Below, in pieces: positions 35,515 to 44,344 of a stretch of DNA of 64,000 nt (position 1 is the first letter of the stretch; every line of letters begins with the position of its first letter). The notes under the pieces are model-generated. The model was not told where the DNA came from and did not search any database. It saw only the letters and a program-made list of their open reading frames with translations. This stretch comes from Enterococcus termitis. GTDB lineage: Bacteria; Bacillota; Bacilli; Lactobacillales; Enterococcaceae. The stretch spans positions 62,001-126,000 of the forward strand of contig NZ_MIJY01000045.1 of assembly GCF_001730305.1 (NCBI RefSeq), read 5' to 3'. Made by a program: the position numbers and the translations under genes.

Positions 35515-36621
35515 ATGAATAAATGTATAAAACCGATTGTCGCAATCCTAAGTATGGTGGTTATGTGTGTCCTATTTAACATAGAGGCAGCAGCCGAAGA
35601 AATGAGCTTTTCAGTTGAAGCTCAATTACCGGATAACCAACTGGACAAGAATAAGACCTATTTTGATTTGAGAGTCACACCAGGAGAAAAAGAAGAACTA
35701 AAAGTGGCGCTCCAAAATAATAAAGATGAAGAAGTAACTGTTCAGATACAGGCAAATACAGCTACTACAAATGATAACGGTGTAATAGATTACGGTGAAG
35801 TAAAACCAGAACTGGACAAATCATTAAAAACGCCTTTTGCTAGAATCGCTAAGGTAGATCCAGAAGTGGTACTGGCACCAAAAGAAAAAAAAGTGGTGAC
35901 AGTTCTAGTCAACGTCCCGAATAGCTCATTTGAAGGAATCATTTTAGGTGGACTTTACTTTACTCAAAAAGAAACAGATGGAGAAACAAAAGCGGATGCA
36001 GGTATGCAGATTGAAAATAAGTTTGCTTATGTTGTGGGTGTTCGTTTATCTGAAAAGGACGATGCAATTGAATCTGATCTAAACCTATTAGATGTAGCAG
36101 CTGGTCAACGGAATTATCGGAATGTAGTTGTGGCAACCTTGCAAAATCCAATGGCAAGAATTTTAGGACAAATGACAGTTAATGCACAAGTCTATGCTGA
36201 AAATGATTTAAAAACAGCAATCTATACAACTAAACAAGAAAACTTAAATATGGCACCAAACTCAAACTTTGGCTTCGGTATCAAGATGGCCAATAAAGCG
36301 TTTAAACCTGGAAAGTATGTCATGAAAATGACAGTTGAAGCAGATGGCAAGACCTGGCCCTTTGAAAAGGCCTTTGAGATCACAGCAGATGAAGCGAAAA
36401 AATTCAATGATGAAGCGGTTGACTTAGTAGAAGAACCAAACGATTACTTAATATACATAATCATTGGAGGCGCAATTTTAGTTGTAATCATTATCGGTCT
36501 GATCAGCTGGATGGTGTATCAAAAACGTAAAAGAGAAGCAGAATTAAAACGAAAAGCAAGCAAGAAAAGAAAACGTAAAAACAAGACTAATACGGATAAA
36601 AGAAAGAAACCGCTAGACTAG
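35515..36621 (+). CDS. DUF916/DUF3324 WxL-interacting, membrane-anchored protein
   Basis: 368 residues: a signal peptide (AILSMVVMCVLFNIEAAA), a DUF916 domain (about 30-165; DLRVTPGEKEELKVALQNNKDEEVTV, NSSFEGIILGGLYFTQKE), a DUF3324 domain (about 168-300), a C-terminal membrane segment (YIIIGGAILVVIIIGLISWMVY, quoted in part) and a very basic tail of Lys/Arg repeats. This is the WxL-interacting protein that in E. faecium-type loci binds WxL proteins and extracellular matrix. It completes the standard WxL operon set. The ATG has GAGGAACTGAAG upstream. Confidence 0.9.
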   Translation: MNKCIKPIVAILSMVVMCVLFNIEAAAEEMSFSVEAQLPDNQLDKNKTYFDLRVTPGEKEELKVALQNNKDEEVTVQIQANTATTNDNGVIDYGEVKPELDKSLKTPFARIAKVDPEVVLAPKEKKVVTVLVNVPNSSFEGIILGGLYFTQKETDGETKADAGMQIENKFAYVVGVRLSEKDDAIESDLNLLDVAAGQRNYRNVVVATLQNPMARILGQMTVNAQVYAENDLKTAIYTTKQENLNMAPNSNFGFGIKMANKAFKPGKYVMKMTVEADGKTWPFEKAFEITADEAKKFNDEAVDLVEEPNDYLIYIIIGGAILVVIIIGLISWMVYQKRKREAELKRKASKKRKRKNKTNTDKRKKPLD

Positions 36622-36647
36622 AAAGAAAATAGGGACAAGAAAGTGAG

Positions 36648-36684
36648 CTATCTGTTGAAATCAATGAATGTATTCAGCAGATAG
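36648..36684 (+). promoter_or_regulatory. Hairpin between the DUF916 gene and the orphan regulator
   Basis: CTATCTG-T-TGAA pairs with TTCA-G-CAGATAG with no T run directly after it; probably an attenuating or processing stem. Confidence 0.45.
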
Positions 36685-36721
36685 AATGCTTCTGTTTTAT
36701 TGAACAGGAAGGATGACGAAG

Positions 36722-37438
36722 ATGTACAACATAGGCATTATACAAGCAAGTAAACACAGCGATGATACATATCTGGATCAATTAAATCAACCAATCTATC
36801 ACGTTCATCCTATGACGAGGGAAGAAGTGCTGAATACTGGAGATAAAATGGATGCATTGATCATAGAAGAGGATTCTGCGATAGGCTTAAAACATACCTG
36901 TGAATTGATTTTGGAATTGAGACGAAACTGTAAGGCCTTGATTTGGGTCATTTCAAAAAATCAAATGAAAACCAATAAATTAGTATATCTACAGCTAGGT
37001 GCTGATGGTGTGTTGAATGAAGAGAGTGAACAGGAAGTATCACTTCTACAACTTACCAACTTGTTAAAGCGAATAAAAGCGGACGACATTCCAACCATCG
37101 AGGAAAATACTACAGAGCAACGAACGAATACAGAAATACCGATTCAATTGATTGCAACAAATTTAAGTGTTCTCTTGAAAGGCAAAGTTGAAGTCGCTTT
37201 GACTAAACTCGAATTTGAAGTCATTTCTTATTTAGCAGAGCACTCAGGCAAAGCGATTACATATGAAGAAATATATAGAAAGATTTGGAATGGAGAATTT
37301 GGTGATACAGAAACAGGGAACAAACAATACCGTGTCAGCAATCTGATTTTTCACTTAAGAAAAAAACTCGAAGTCGATTCGGCTAAACCGGAATATATCA
37401 AAACAGTTCGCTCAAGGGGATATATGTTAGTGTTGTAA
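36722..37438 (+). CDS. Orphan OmpR-type regulator with degenerate receiver domain
   Basis: 238 residues from the ATG at 36722 (GGAAGG nine bases upstream). Residues about 1-120 follow a receiver-like pattern, but the phosphoacceptor position reads LIIEEDSA (Glu in place of Asp) and the conserved Lys near the end is missing (GADGVLNEESE). Residues about 145-238 are a standard OmpR winged helix (LTKLEFEVISYLAEHSGKAIT, then YRVSNLIFHLRKKLE and IKTVRSRGYML). No kinase is adjacent. It probably acts without phosphorylation and regulates the WxL island. A terminator follows. Confidence 0.85.
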   Translation: MYNIGIIQASKHSDDTYLDQLNQPIYHVHPMTREEVLNTGDKMDALIIEEDSAIGLKHTCELILELRRNCKALIWVISKNQMKTNKLVYLQLGADGVLNEESEQEVSLLQLTNLLKRIKADDIPTIEENTTEQRTNTEIPIQLIATNLSVLLKGKVEVALTKLEFEVISYLAEHSGKAITYEEIYRKIWNGEFGDTETGNKQYRVSNLIFHLRKKLEVDSAKPEYIKTVRSRGYMLVL

Positions 37439-37482
37439 GAAATAGAGAATAGGGAAAAGACAGTGTGAGCAACTAAAAAAGA

Positions 37483-37529
37483 AAAACGATATAAGTAGTT
37501 TTTAGACGGTTACTTACATCGTTTTTTCT
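37483..37529. terminator. Terminator at the end of the WxL island
   Basis: AAAAACGATATAAGTAG pairs with CTTACATCGTTTTTT, ending in Ts on both strands. It serves the orphan regulator and the convergent small gene. Confidence 0.75.
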
Positions 37530-37542
37530 ATACTATTTAAAG

Positions 37543-37791
37543 TTATGTTGCTTCTACAAGAGTAGTCAAATGTTCATCCGCTGAAGCGATTAAAGTATCC
37601 AATGTTTGATAAACAACCTCAAACATTTCAGCACAAGCTTGTATCTCTTGCGGTCTTCTCTTGACGTTAGCATCAAGAAAGTATGGCATAAAATGCAAGG
37701 TGCTATGCCATGTTTTCAATTCACGTAAATAGGTTCGCAACTCTAAAATATCCTGATAACCGATTGTTTTTGATTCCTGTGATTTTCCCAT
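37543..37791 (-). CDS. Small helical protein of unknown function (82 aa)
   Basis: Start ATG at 37791 with GGAG nine bases upstream (a GTG at 37797 is also in frame). The sequence is wholly helical in pattern (QDILELRTYLRELKTWHSTL; CAEMFEVVYQTLDTLIASADEHL), with no signal peptide or membrane segment. Size and helical hairpin pattern recall WXG100-like or type VII accessory proteins, but no WxG is present and no secretion genes are nearby, so this is only a suggestion. Confidence 0.55.
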   Translation of the reverse strand: MGKSQESKTIGYQDILELRTYLRELKTWHSTLHFMPYFLDANVKRRPQEIQACAEMFEVVYQTLDTLIASADEHLTTLVEAT

Positions 37792-37964
37792 ATCCACATT
37801 CTCCTAGTCTAAATTTAATCTGAAGCCCAACTAGATAGGCAAACAAAAAACGATCAGAACCACGCCTCATCGTTTTCAATAGACACAAACACAGAACACT
37901 TGCCTACGCAATTTAGAAGAATTTCTCACATAAGGTAGAAATTCACACTAAAATTGGGTACAAT

Positions 37965-38080
37965 AAAACAAGCTGGTACTTCGGTATCGGCTATCGGCAA
38001 CTTGTATTGGCAGTGCTTGCTGACTTTACAGGGCCTCATGATTTTGGTTCCCGCCAAAATTGTGAGGTGCCGTTTTTTAT
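37965..38080 (+). ncRNA. Structured RNA, tandem copy 1
   Basis: Downstream of a -10-like TACAAT (37959-37964). Hairpin A: AGCTGGTAC (37971-37979), loop TTCG, GTATCGGCT (37984-37992). Closing stem CGGCA (37995-37999) / TGCCG (38068-38072). Inner stem CTTGT/ACAGG around the core GGCAGTGCTTGCTGACTTT. Hairpin B: 14 bp, CCTCATGATTTTGG / CCAAAATTGTGAGG, with loop TTCCCG (38048-38053). A T run follows the closing stem and would terminate transcription. The core and the loop are identical to copy 2, while the helices differ with pairing kept. No protein is encoded. The C-rich TTCCCG loop could pair with a GGGA-type ribosome site of a target mRNA. Confidence 0.75.
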
Positions 38081-38249
38081 TTTCTATCAGGTCGTTGTTA
38101 CAAAATAGGATAGAAACAAAAAAGATATCGGGAAAATTTCCCAATACCTAATCATCAATAGTATGAACTACCCTTACTTTTTCACTTCTCATCAAATAAA
38201 ACGATACAAAAAAGAAGCAGTCAAAGACACTTGAATTTTGTACAATGAA

Positions 38250-38414
38250 AGAAGCTAGTGGTAATGCTAGCGACTATTGGCGACTTGTTTGGGCAGTGCT
38301 TGCTGACTTTACAAGGCCTTCAAGTATCTGGTTCCCGCCGGATGCTTGAGGTGCCAATGGTTATTTATATGTGATGTAGCTTTATGAACGTTTCCGAGTT
38401 CGTAAAGCTTTTTT
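38250..38414 (+). ncRNA. Structured RNA, tandem copy 2
   Basis: Downstream of TACAAT (38241-38246). Hairpin A: GCTAGTG, loop GTAA, TGCTAGC (38254-38271). Closing stem ATTGGC (38276-38281) / GCCAAT (38353-38358). Inner stem CTTGT/ACAAG around the same core as copy 1. Hairpin B: CCT(T)CAAGTATCTGG / CCGGATGCTTGAGG with loop TTCCCG (38332-38337). Its own terminator lies downstream (AGCTTTATGAAC / GTTCGTAAAGCT, 38378-38409, then Ts). A 12-bp sequence (TAGGATAGAAAC at 38106-38117) recurs inverted at 38416-38427, framing this copy. Confidence 0.75.
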
Positions 38415-38532
38415 CGTTTCTATCCTACATCAATAAGTATAGAGAACTTAACATGAATGGTCAATACGAACAGGGAATAAAATAGGGAATTAAAAGAAAA
38501 AATTTTGTGAAGACAGACATGTCAAATTCATA

Positions 38533-38562
38533 TTGACTTATAAAATGTTTTTATGGTAATGT
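38533..38562 (+). promoter_or_regulatory. Promoter of the small secreted protein gene
   Basis: TTGACT (38533-38538) and TAATGT (38557-38562) are 18 bases apart, about 30 bases before the gene. Confidence 0.5.
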
Positions 38563-38592
38563 TATTTTAACTAAAAGTGAAAGGAGATTCGT

Positions 38593-38913
38593 TTGAAAAA
38601 GTATAGTTTAATTTTGGTTTTGTTTGTTGCTTCTTTTTTACTATATGAATTTCCAGTAAAAAAAGCGATAGCGACAAATAAGTTCTATCATTTGTTAAAA
38701 GTAGAAGATTCTATAGAAAAAAATAGCATATATGATCTAAAAATCATCAAAAGTTTCACGCCTGAGTACGGGTATCATTTTGTTTTTAAGGTGAAAAATA
38801 GTAAATATGACTATTCATTTACTTATAAGTACGCTCAAAAATCTTGGGAACAATATTATTACGATGGAAAAGGTGGATATTTACCTTTACCAAATAAAAA
38901 AATTATTTTTTAA
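38593..38913 (+). CDS. Small secreted or membrane-anchored protein (106 aa), unknown function
   Basis: TTG start with AAAGGAG six bases upstream. An N-terminal hydrophobic stretch (LILVLFVASFLLYEF) serves as signal or anchor. The remainder is a compact domain rich in Tyr, Lys and Phe (YDLKIIKSFTPEYGYHFVFKVK; YDYSFTYKYAQKSWEQYYYDG), resembling small DUF3139-like exported proteins. It lies 22 bases before the YiiX-like gene, so the two are probably co-transcribed. The function is unknown. Confidence 0.65.
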   Translation: MKKYSLILVLFVASFLLYEFPVKKAIATNKFYHLLKVEDSIEKNSIYDLKIIKSFTPEYGYHFVFKVKNSKYDYSFTYKYAQKSWEQYYYDGKGGYLPLPNKKIIF

Positions 38914-38935
38914 TAAAGTGAGGAGAAAATGAAAA

Positions 38936-39712
38936 ATGAAAAAAAGATGGAATGTTGTTTTATGGTTCTTGTTTGGGATCTTGTTTTTATTTCCAGGACA
39001 AGTATTTGCAGATGAGCTTGGTAACTTAGTTGAAAAATATGCTTTAACAGGCGAGGAGCTAGACAAATTTGAACAGCAAGAACAAAAGATTCAGAATACT
39101 CGGAGTAGTGTCGTTAATTATGATGAGTTATATGAAAATTATGTTAATTTTAAGGCGCAAGGTATTTTTGGTGATGAAGTATCTTTCGAGATGTTTCTGC
39201 AGGAAGCAACTACACCAGCACCTTCAGATCCTGTAGACGTTCGTTTTAGATCGGTTGCTGGTAGCCCGCAACCAGGCGATATTATGATAACAAATGGAAC
39301 TTCTTTTCTAGGAGTGACAGGACATGCAGGAATTTTTATCGGCAACGGCAAGATACTTAGCATTGGTGGAGGTGGTGAAAAGCCTAGTGAAATGCCAATT
39401 ATAAATTGGATGCAACGTTATAAGGGCTGGACAAAAATATACAGACCCGCTGCAAAATTTAATCCTAAAACAGCTGAACGTTGGGCCATTAATAATTACA
39501 GAAATAAAAATATTTCCTATGCTATTAACAATAGAATTTTTGAAAAAAATCCAACCTATTGTTCTAAAATAGTGTGGCAAGCATATTACTATTCAAGCGC
39601 TTCACCTCAAACTGGATTAGTTAGACGTCCCCTTTTTGATATTGTGTATCCATATACCTTACCTAATTTGTTTAGTCAAAAACCAGTTCATGTAGCAACT
39701 TGGAATTCTTAG
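38936..39712 (+). CDS. Secreted YiiX/permuted-papain-like amidase or peptidase
   Basis: 258 residues: a signal peptide (VVLWFLFGILFLFPGQVFA), a helical region to about residue 95, then a permuted NlpC/P60-type fold. GDIMITNGTS opens the domain (about 119), the His is in TGHAGIFIGNGKILSIGG (about 132), and the Cys comes late in NPTYCSKIVWQAYYY (about 206), the order expected for YiiX-like permuted papains. Such enzymes cleave amide bonds in peptidoglycan or lipid substrates. No wall-binding domain is seen. It follows the 106-aa secreted protein. Confidence 0.8.
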   Translation: MKKRWNVVLWFLFGILFLFPGQVFADELGNLVEKYALTGEELDKFEQQEQKIQNTRSSVVNYDELYENYVNFKAQGIFGDEVSFEMFLQEATTPAPSDPVDVRFRSVAGSPQPGDIMITNGTSFLGVTGHAGIFIGNGKILSIGGGGEKPSEMPIINWMQRYKGWTKIYRPAAKFNPKTAERWAINNYRNKNISYAINNRIFEKNPTYCSKIVWQAYYYSSASPQTGLVRRPLFDIVYPYTLPNLFSQKPVHVATWNS

Positions 39713-40077
39713 TATAGTCAAAATAATTTAATAGACGATTATCTGTTTAAAACTAATAAAAATATCAATTCAATGAAAGATTAATTTGTTGATGTAAATC
39801 AAAGTTGTTAGAATAATATTTAGAGAGTCTAGTAAAAAAGTAATCAATTACGTTTACATCAATATTTCTATCCTATGGCTTATCGGTATTATATTAACCT
39901 TAAATTTAATGTCCATAGAAGACTTTGGAACTCTGACTTACGCTCAATAAGTAGAAGCACAAAAAGAGTATTCTATTCATTATGATATGGACATACTTCT
40001 AATCAGAGAAGTGGGTTTATTTTGGCAAGTCTATATCTTGTATTTAATAGATAAACAAAATACGTAACTAGTTAAAC
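39713..40077. other. Gene-free stretch after the YiiX-like gene
   Basis: No intact gene is visible. The frame 39840-40067 reads as a small membrane-like peptide interrupted once by TAA at 39948 and could be a decayed small gene, but the evidence is weak. The reverse complement ATGTAAACGTAATTG (about 39847-39861) is a partial cre match with no obvious target gene. Confidence 0.35.
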
Positions 40078-40131
40078 AAGAGTGGCTAAAACAAACAATT
40101 TCTCGTTTGTTTTAGCCACTCTTGTTTTTAT
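40078..40131. terminator. Strong bidirectional terminator
   Basis: AAGAGTGGCTAAAACAAAC pairs perfectly with GTTTGTTTTAGCCACTCTT, with Ts on the outer side. It ends the second GH1 operon on the minus strand. Confidence 0.9.
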
Positions 40132-40142
40132 ATCAAAATCTC

Positions 40143-41666
<1,524 letters not shown>

Positions 41667-41693
41667 GTCGTTTGTTAAGCGATGATAAAATAA

Positions 41694-43025
41694 TTACGCT
41701 TGTGCTTCGATCTCTTCAAGTGTTTCTTCAGTGACCGGTTGATTTGTTTCTTGTGCATAGTTGATCGCATCCATTTTTCTAGCGAATGGTAAGTAAATAA
41801 AGAATCCAACTGTTAAAACAAATGCTTGTAGTAAAGCTGCTTGCCAACCGCCAACTAATAAACCTGAAATAATTGGAGGAGTGGTCCAAGGGACTTGAAC
41901 GGCTGTAAATAATGGTACTAAACCAGTGTACAGCGCAAAATAAGTAATAATAGATGAAACAACTGGTGTTAAAATAAATGGAATCGCCATGATCGGGTTC
42001 ATTACGATCGGTGTGGCAAATGTGATTGGTTCATTGATATTGAAAACGGCTGGACCAATCGATAAACGACCCAACTGTTTGAACTGTGCAGATTTTGCAA
42101 AGAACACCATGTAGACAACTAAACCAATCGTCATCCCAGCACCTGTTACGGTTAAAAATTGATCTAAAAATTGTTGTGTTACAATGTGGCCACCGTTTGC
42201 AACGGTCAATTCTTTACCGGCTTTTAAAATATCTGTATTTTCCAAAGAGTTCGCTTGTAAGATCGGACCCATGATTCCACCGACAATTGTTGAACCATGA
42301 ACGCCGAAGAACCAGAATAAAGGAACCAAGAAACCAAGAACTAAAGCACCGCCTAATGAATCGGTCACACCTTGAAGCGGTGATTGTAAAACGTCGTAGA
42401 TGAAATCAAAGAACGTTGTTTTAAAGACTTTATCAAAGAAAATATAAACGAACATCGCACCTGTGATCAAAGCCGCAGCCGGAATCAAAGCAGTAAATGA
42501 GTTCGCAACATTTTCAGGAACTGCTTCAGGTAATTTGATGCGGATATCGTGACGTAAGAACCAGCTGTAAACCCAGCCAACGATCAATCCAACGATGATC
42601 GCTGTGATCATTCCTTTACCGGCTGTCCAGTCTTTATTGATAACATTACCAATGGTAACGCCACTGTCTACATCAGTTACATCTGGAGCCATAAATAAAA
42701 TAAATACGACGAGTGAAATCATACCGGCAGGTAATCCTTCAAATCCTTCAGTTTTCACATAAGAATATGCAATACCGATAACTGCAAAGACGGACATAAT
42801 AGCAAATGAAGCCCCGTATGCCTGATTAAAGTAAACAACAAGTCCGCTTTCAGTGATCCAGTTGGCAACGGATTCAATTGGTAGATTGGCTAACAAAAGG
42901 AAAATCGATCCGACAATCGTAAAGGGCATGGTATACAACATCCCATTTCTTAGTGCCGTGATCGCTTTGGTATTTACAAATTTTAAAACGGGGGGTAGAA
43001 CTTTCTCATTGATCCATTCGTTCAT
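41694..43025 (-). CDS. PTS cellobiose-family EIIC permease
   Basis: 443 residues: an N-terminal amphipathic segment (LPPVLKFVNTKAITALRNGM), about ten hydrophobic segments, and the EIIC loop PAVFNINEPITFATPIVMNP near residue 325. EIIB and EIIA are not adjacent. A perfect cre site lies about 90 bases upstream, and a palindromic GAAACATGTTCC at 43181 may be an RpiR site. It is co-transcribed with the GH1 gene and preceded by an RpiR regulator on the same strand. AAAGGAGAGG precedes the ATG. Confidence 0.9.
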   Translation of the reverse strand: MNEWINEKVLPPVLKFVNTKAITALRNGMLYTMPFTIVGSIFLLLANLPIESVANWITESGLVVYFNQAYGASFAIMSVFAVIGIAYSYVKTEGFEGLPAGMISLVVFILFMAPDVTDVDSGVTIGNVINKDWTAGKGMITAIIVGLIVGWVYSWFLRHDIRIKLPEAVPENVANSFTALIPAAALITGAMFVYIFFDKVFKTTFFDFIYDVLQSPLQGVTDSLGGALVLGFLVPLFWFFGVHGSTIVGGIMGPILQANSLENTDILKAGKELTVANGGHIVTQQFLDQFLTVTGAGMTIGLVVYMVFFAKSAQFKQLGRLSIGPAVFNINEPITFATPIVMNPIMAIPFILTPVVSSIITYFALYTGLVPLFTAVQVPWTTPPIISGLLVGGWQAALLQAFVLTVGFFIYLPFARKMDAINYAQETNQPVTEETLEEIEAQA

Positions 43026-43114
43026 TAAAAACCTCTCCTTTGTTCTGATTTCAAGTAAATAAAAATAAATGCGTGTAGTGTATTCAGATAAAGCGGCCGT
43101 CTCTATCTAAAGAT

Positions 43115-43128
43115 TGAATACGTTTACA
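43115..43128 (-). promoter_or_regulatory. CcpA cre site upstream of the beta-glucoside operon
   Basis: The reverse complement TGTAAACGTATTCA matches the consensus TGNAARCGNWWNCA at all 14 positions. Its place about 90 bases upstream of the PTS start supports catabolite repression. Confidence 0.8.
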
Positions 43129-43200
43129 TGTTTACTATAAAAGAATTTTTGTTTTTTTGAAATAGATAGGCTGTTTTGAGAAACATGTTCCAGCTGAAAA

Positions 43201-43256
43201 AACAAAAAAGTATCAAGCAAAAGCAAAAATGACTGTTGTTTGATACTTCTTTGTTT
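43201..43256 (-). terminator. Terminator after rpiR
   Basis: AACAAAAAAGTATCAA pairs with TTGATACTTCTTTGTTT. It separates rpiR from the downstream PTS promoter. Confidence 0.7.
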
Positions 43257-44017
43257 TATTCTGATTGCTCATTTGCCAGGTTTTTTCCTGCTTGGTGAGC
43301 TAACAGCTCAATCAAGGCAATGACTGGAATTTGAGTCGTGATATTGATAAAAGGATCTGCATAAACCGAGTGTTCATCCGGCATATAATAAGAAATGTTG
43401 TAGTCCGCCAAGCGGGCGATCGTTGAATGCTCATTGTTGGTGATGCTGAGGATCTTTGCACTGGAACGTTTGAAATTAGTTACCTGTTTGATTACTTCGG
43501 CTGTTTCACCAGAAACGGAAAGAATCACAGCTAGGGTATTTTCAAAGCCTCGCTGAGGAATAGGTGTGAACGGATCATCAATACTATAAGCATTGATCCC
43601 CATATTGGCAAAATAACGACTGCCGTAGCTCCCCAAAATGCCGCTAGTGCCAATCCCGGAAAATACCACATGACGTGCAGCTGAAATCAGTGCTATTGCA
43701 GGTTTTAACGTTTCATAATAGGTTTGTTGATTGATTCGTTTTAAAAAGGAATCGACATGAATCGTAGACGTATAATATTGTTCGAAAGAAGCATCCTTTT
43801 TTTCTTCGGCATCTTTTTTGATCGCATACTTTAATTCTGAAAATCCATCAAATCCCATCTTAGAACAAAAACGCAAAATGGTTGAAGTGGACACATGACA
43901 GTCGGCAGAAAGCTGGCGAATCGTTTGTTTGGGTATACGATCCATATGTTCCAAAATATAATGATAGACAAGCATTTCCAGCTCATTTAGCGACTGTACC
44001 TTTTCTAGATCAAACAA
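43256..44017 (-). CDS. RpiR/MurR-family regulator with SIS domain
   Basis: About 253 residues from a TTG at 44017 that has AGGAGGGA six bases upstream; the frame extends to 44065 but those codons contain the ribosome site. HTH_6 domain with TIRQLSADCHVSTSTILRFCSKMGFDGFSELKYAIK (quoted in part), SIS domain with VVFSGIGTSGILGSYGSRYFANMG and LAVILSVSGETAEVIKQVTNF. It probably senses the phosphorylated sugar and controls the PTS IIC-GH1 operon downstream. Confidence 0.88.
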   Translation of the reverse strand: MFDLEKVQSLNELEMLVYHYILEHMDRIPKQTIRQLSADCHVSTSTILRFCSKMGFDGFSELKYAIKKDAEEKKDASFEQYYTSTIHVDSFLKRINQQTYYETLKPAIALISAARHVVFSGIGTSGILGSYGSRYFANMGINAYSIDDPFTPIPQRGFENTLAVILSVSGETAEVIKQVTNFKRSSAKILSITNNEHSTIARLADYNISYYMPDEHSVYADPFINITTQIPVIALIELLAHQAGKNLANEQSE

Positions 44018-44141
44018 AAAATCCCTCCTACACAAGTTCGTTGTTTCTTTTAGGTTAGAAAACAAGTAATATCTATCCTTTATTGTACAGGAAAGTGCGT
44101 AATTTCGCTTGTTTATATATTTTTGAAGGAGGATCGAAATG

Positions 44142-44294
44142 ATGGCTAAGTTATTGAAATCCTTAGTTAGTAGAAAAACACTTTATATACGGGATGTTGG
44201 TTCTCCTGTTCACTGCTTTCATTTCTTACGTAATCAGACTTATGACGAACTATATTTTACATTTATAAAGAAATTTGGAGAAAGTTTCAAATAA
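44142..44294 (+). CDS. Small ORF, unknown protein (50 aa)
   Basis: A strong AAGGAGG lies six to nine bases before ATG-ATG at 44139/44142. The product is basic (MAKLLKSLVSRKTLYIRDVG...ELYFTFIKKFGESFK), with no signal peptide or recognised domain. It is divergent from rpiR and followed within 15 bases by a terminator. The ribosome site plus terminator spacing makes it a credible gene, but no homologue comes to mind. Confidence 0.45.
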   Translation: MAKLLKSLVSRKTLYIRDVGSPVHCFHFLRNQTYDELYFTFIKKFGESFK

Positions 44295-44306
44295 AGCAGG
44301 AACAGA

Positions 44307-44344
44307 AAAACAGGCATAGTGAAAAGCTATGCCTGTTTTTTTTT
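44307..44344. terminator. Bidirectional terminator
   Basis: AAAACAGGCATAG pairs with CTATGCCTGTTTT, with a long T run. It serves the 50-aa ORF and the convergent permease. Confidence 0.85.

Noticed and set aside
38356-38373. Five-codon ORF after GAGGTG in structured RNA copy 2
   Set aside because: It is far too short, is not conserved in copy 1, and the apparent ribosome site is part of a stem.
37926-38414. Possible Fst/par-type type I toxin-antitoxin locus
   Set aside because: The paired RNA arrangement invited the idea, but no Fst-like hydrophobic peptide of about 30 residues is encoded on either strand, and the two RNAs run in the same direction.
39840-40067. Membrane-like reading frame with one internal TAA after the YiiX-like gene
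   Set aside because: Two open runs of under 40 codons each in AT-rich DNA are not enough to claim a pseudogene.
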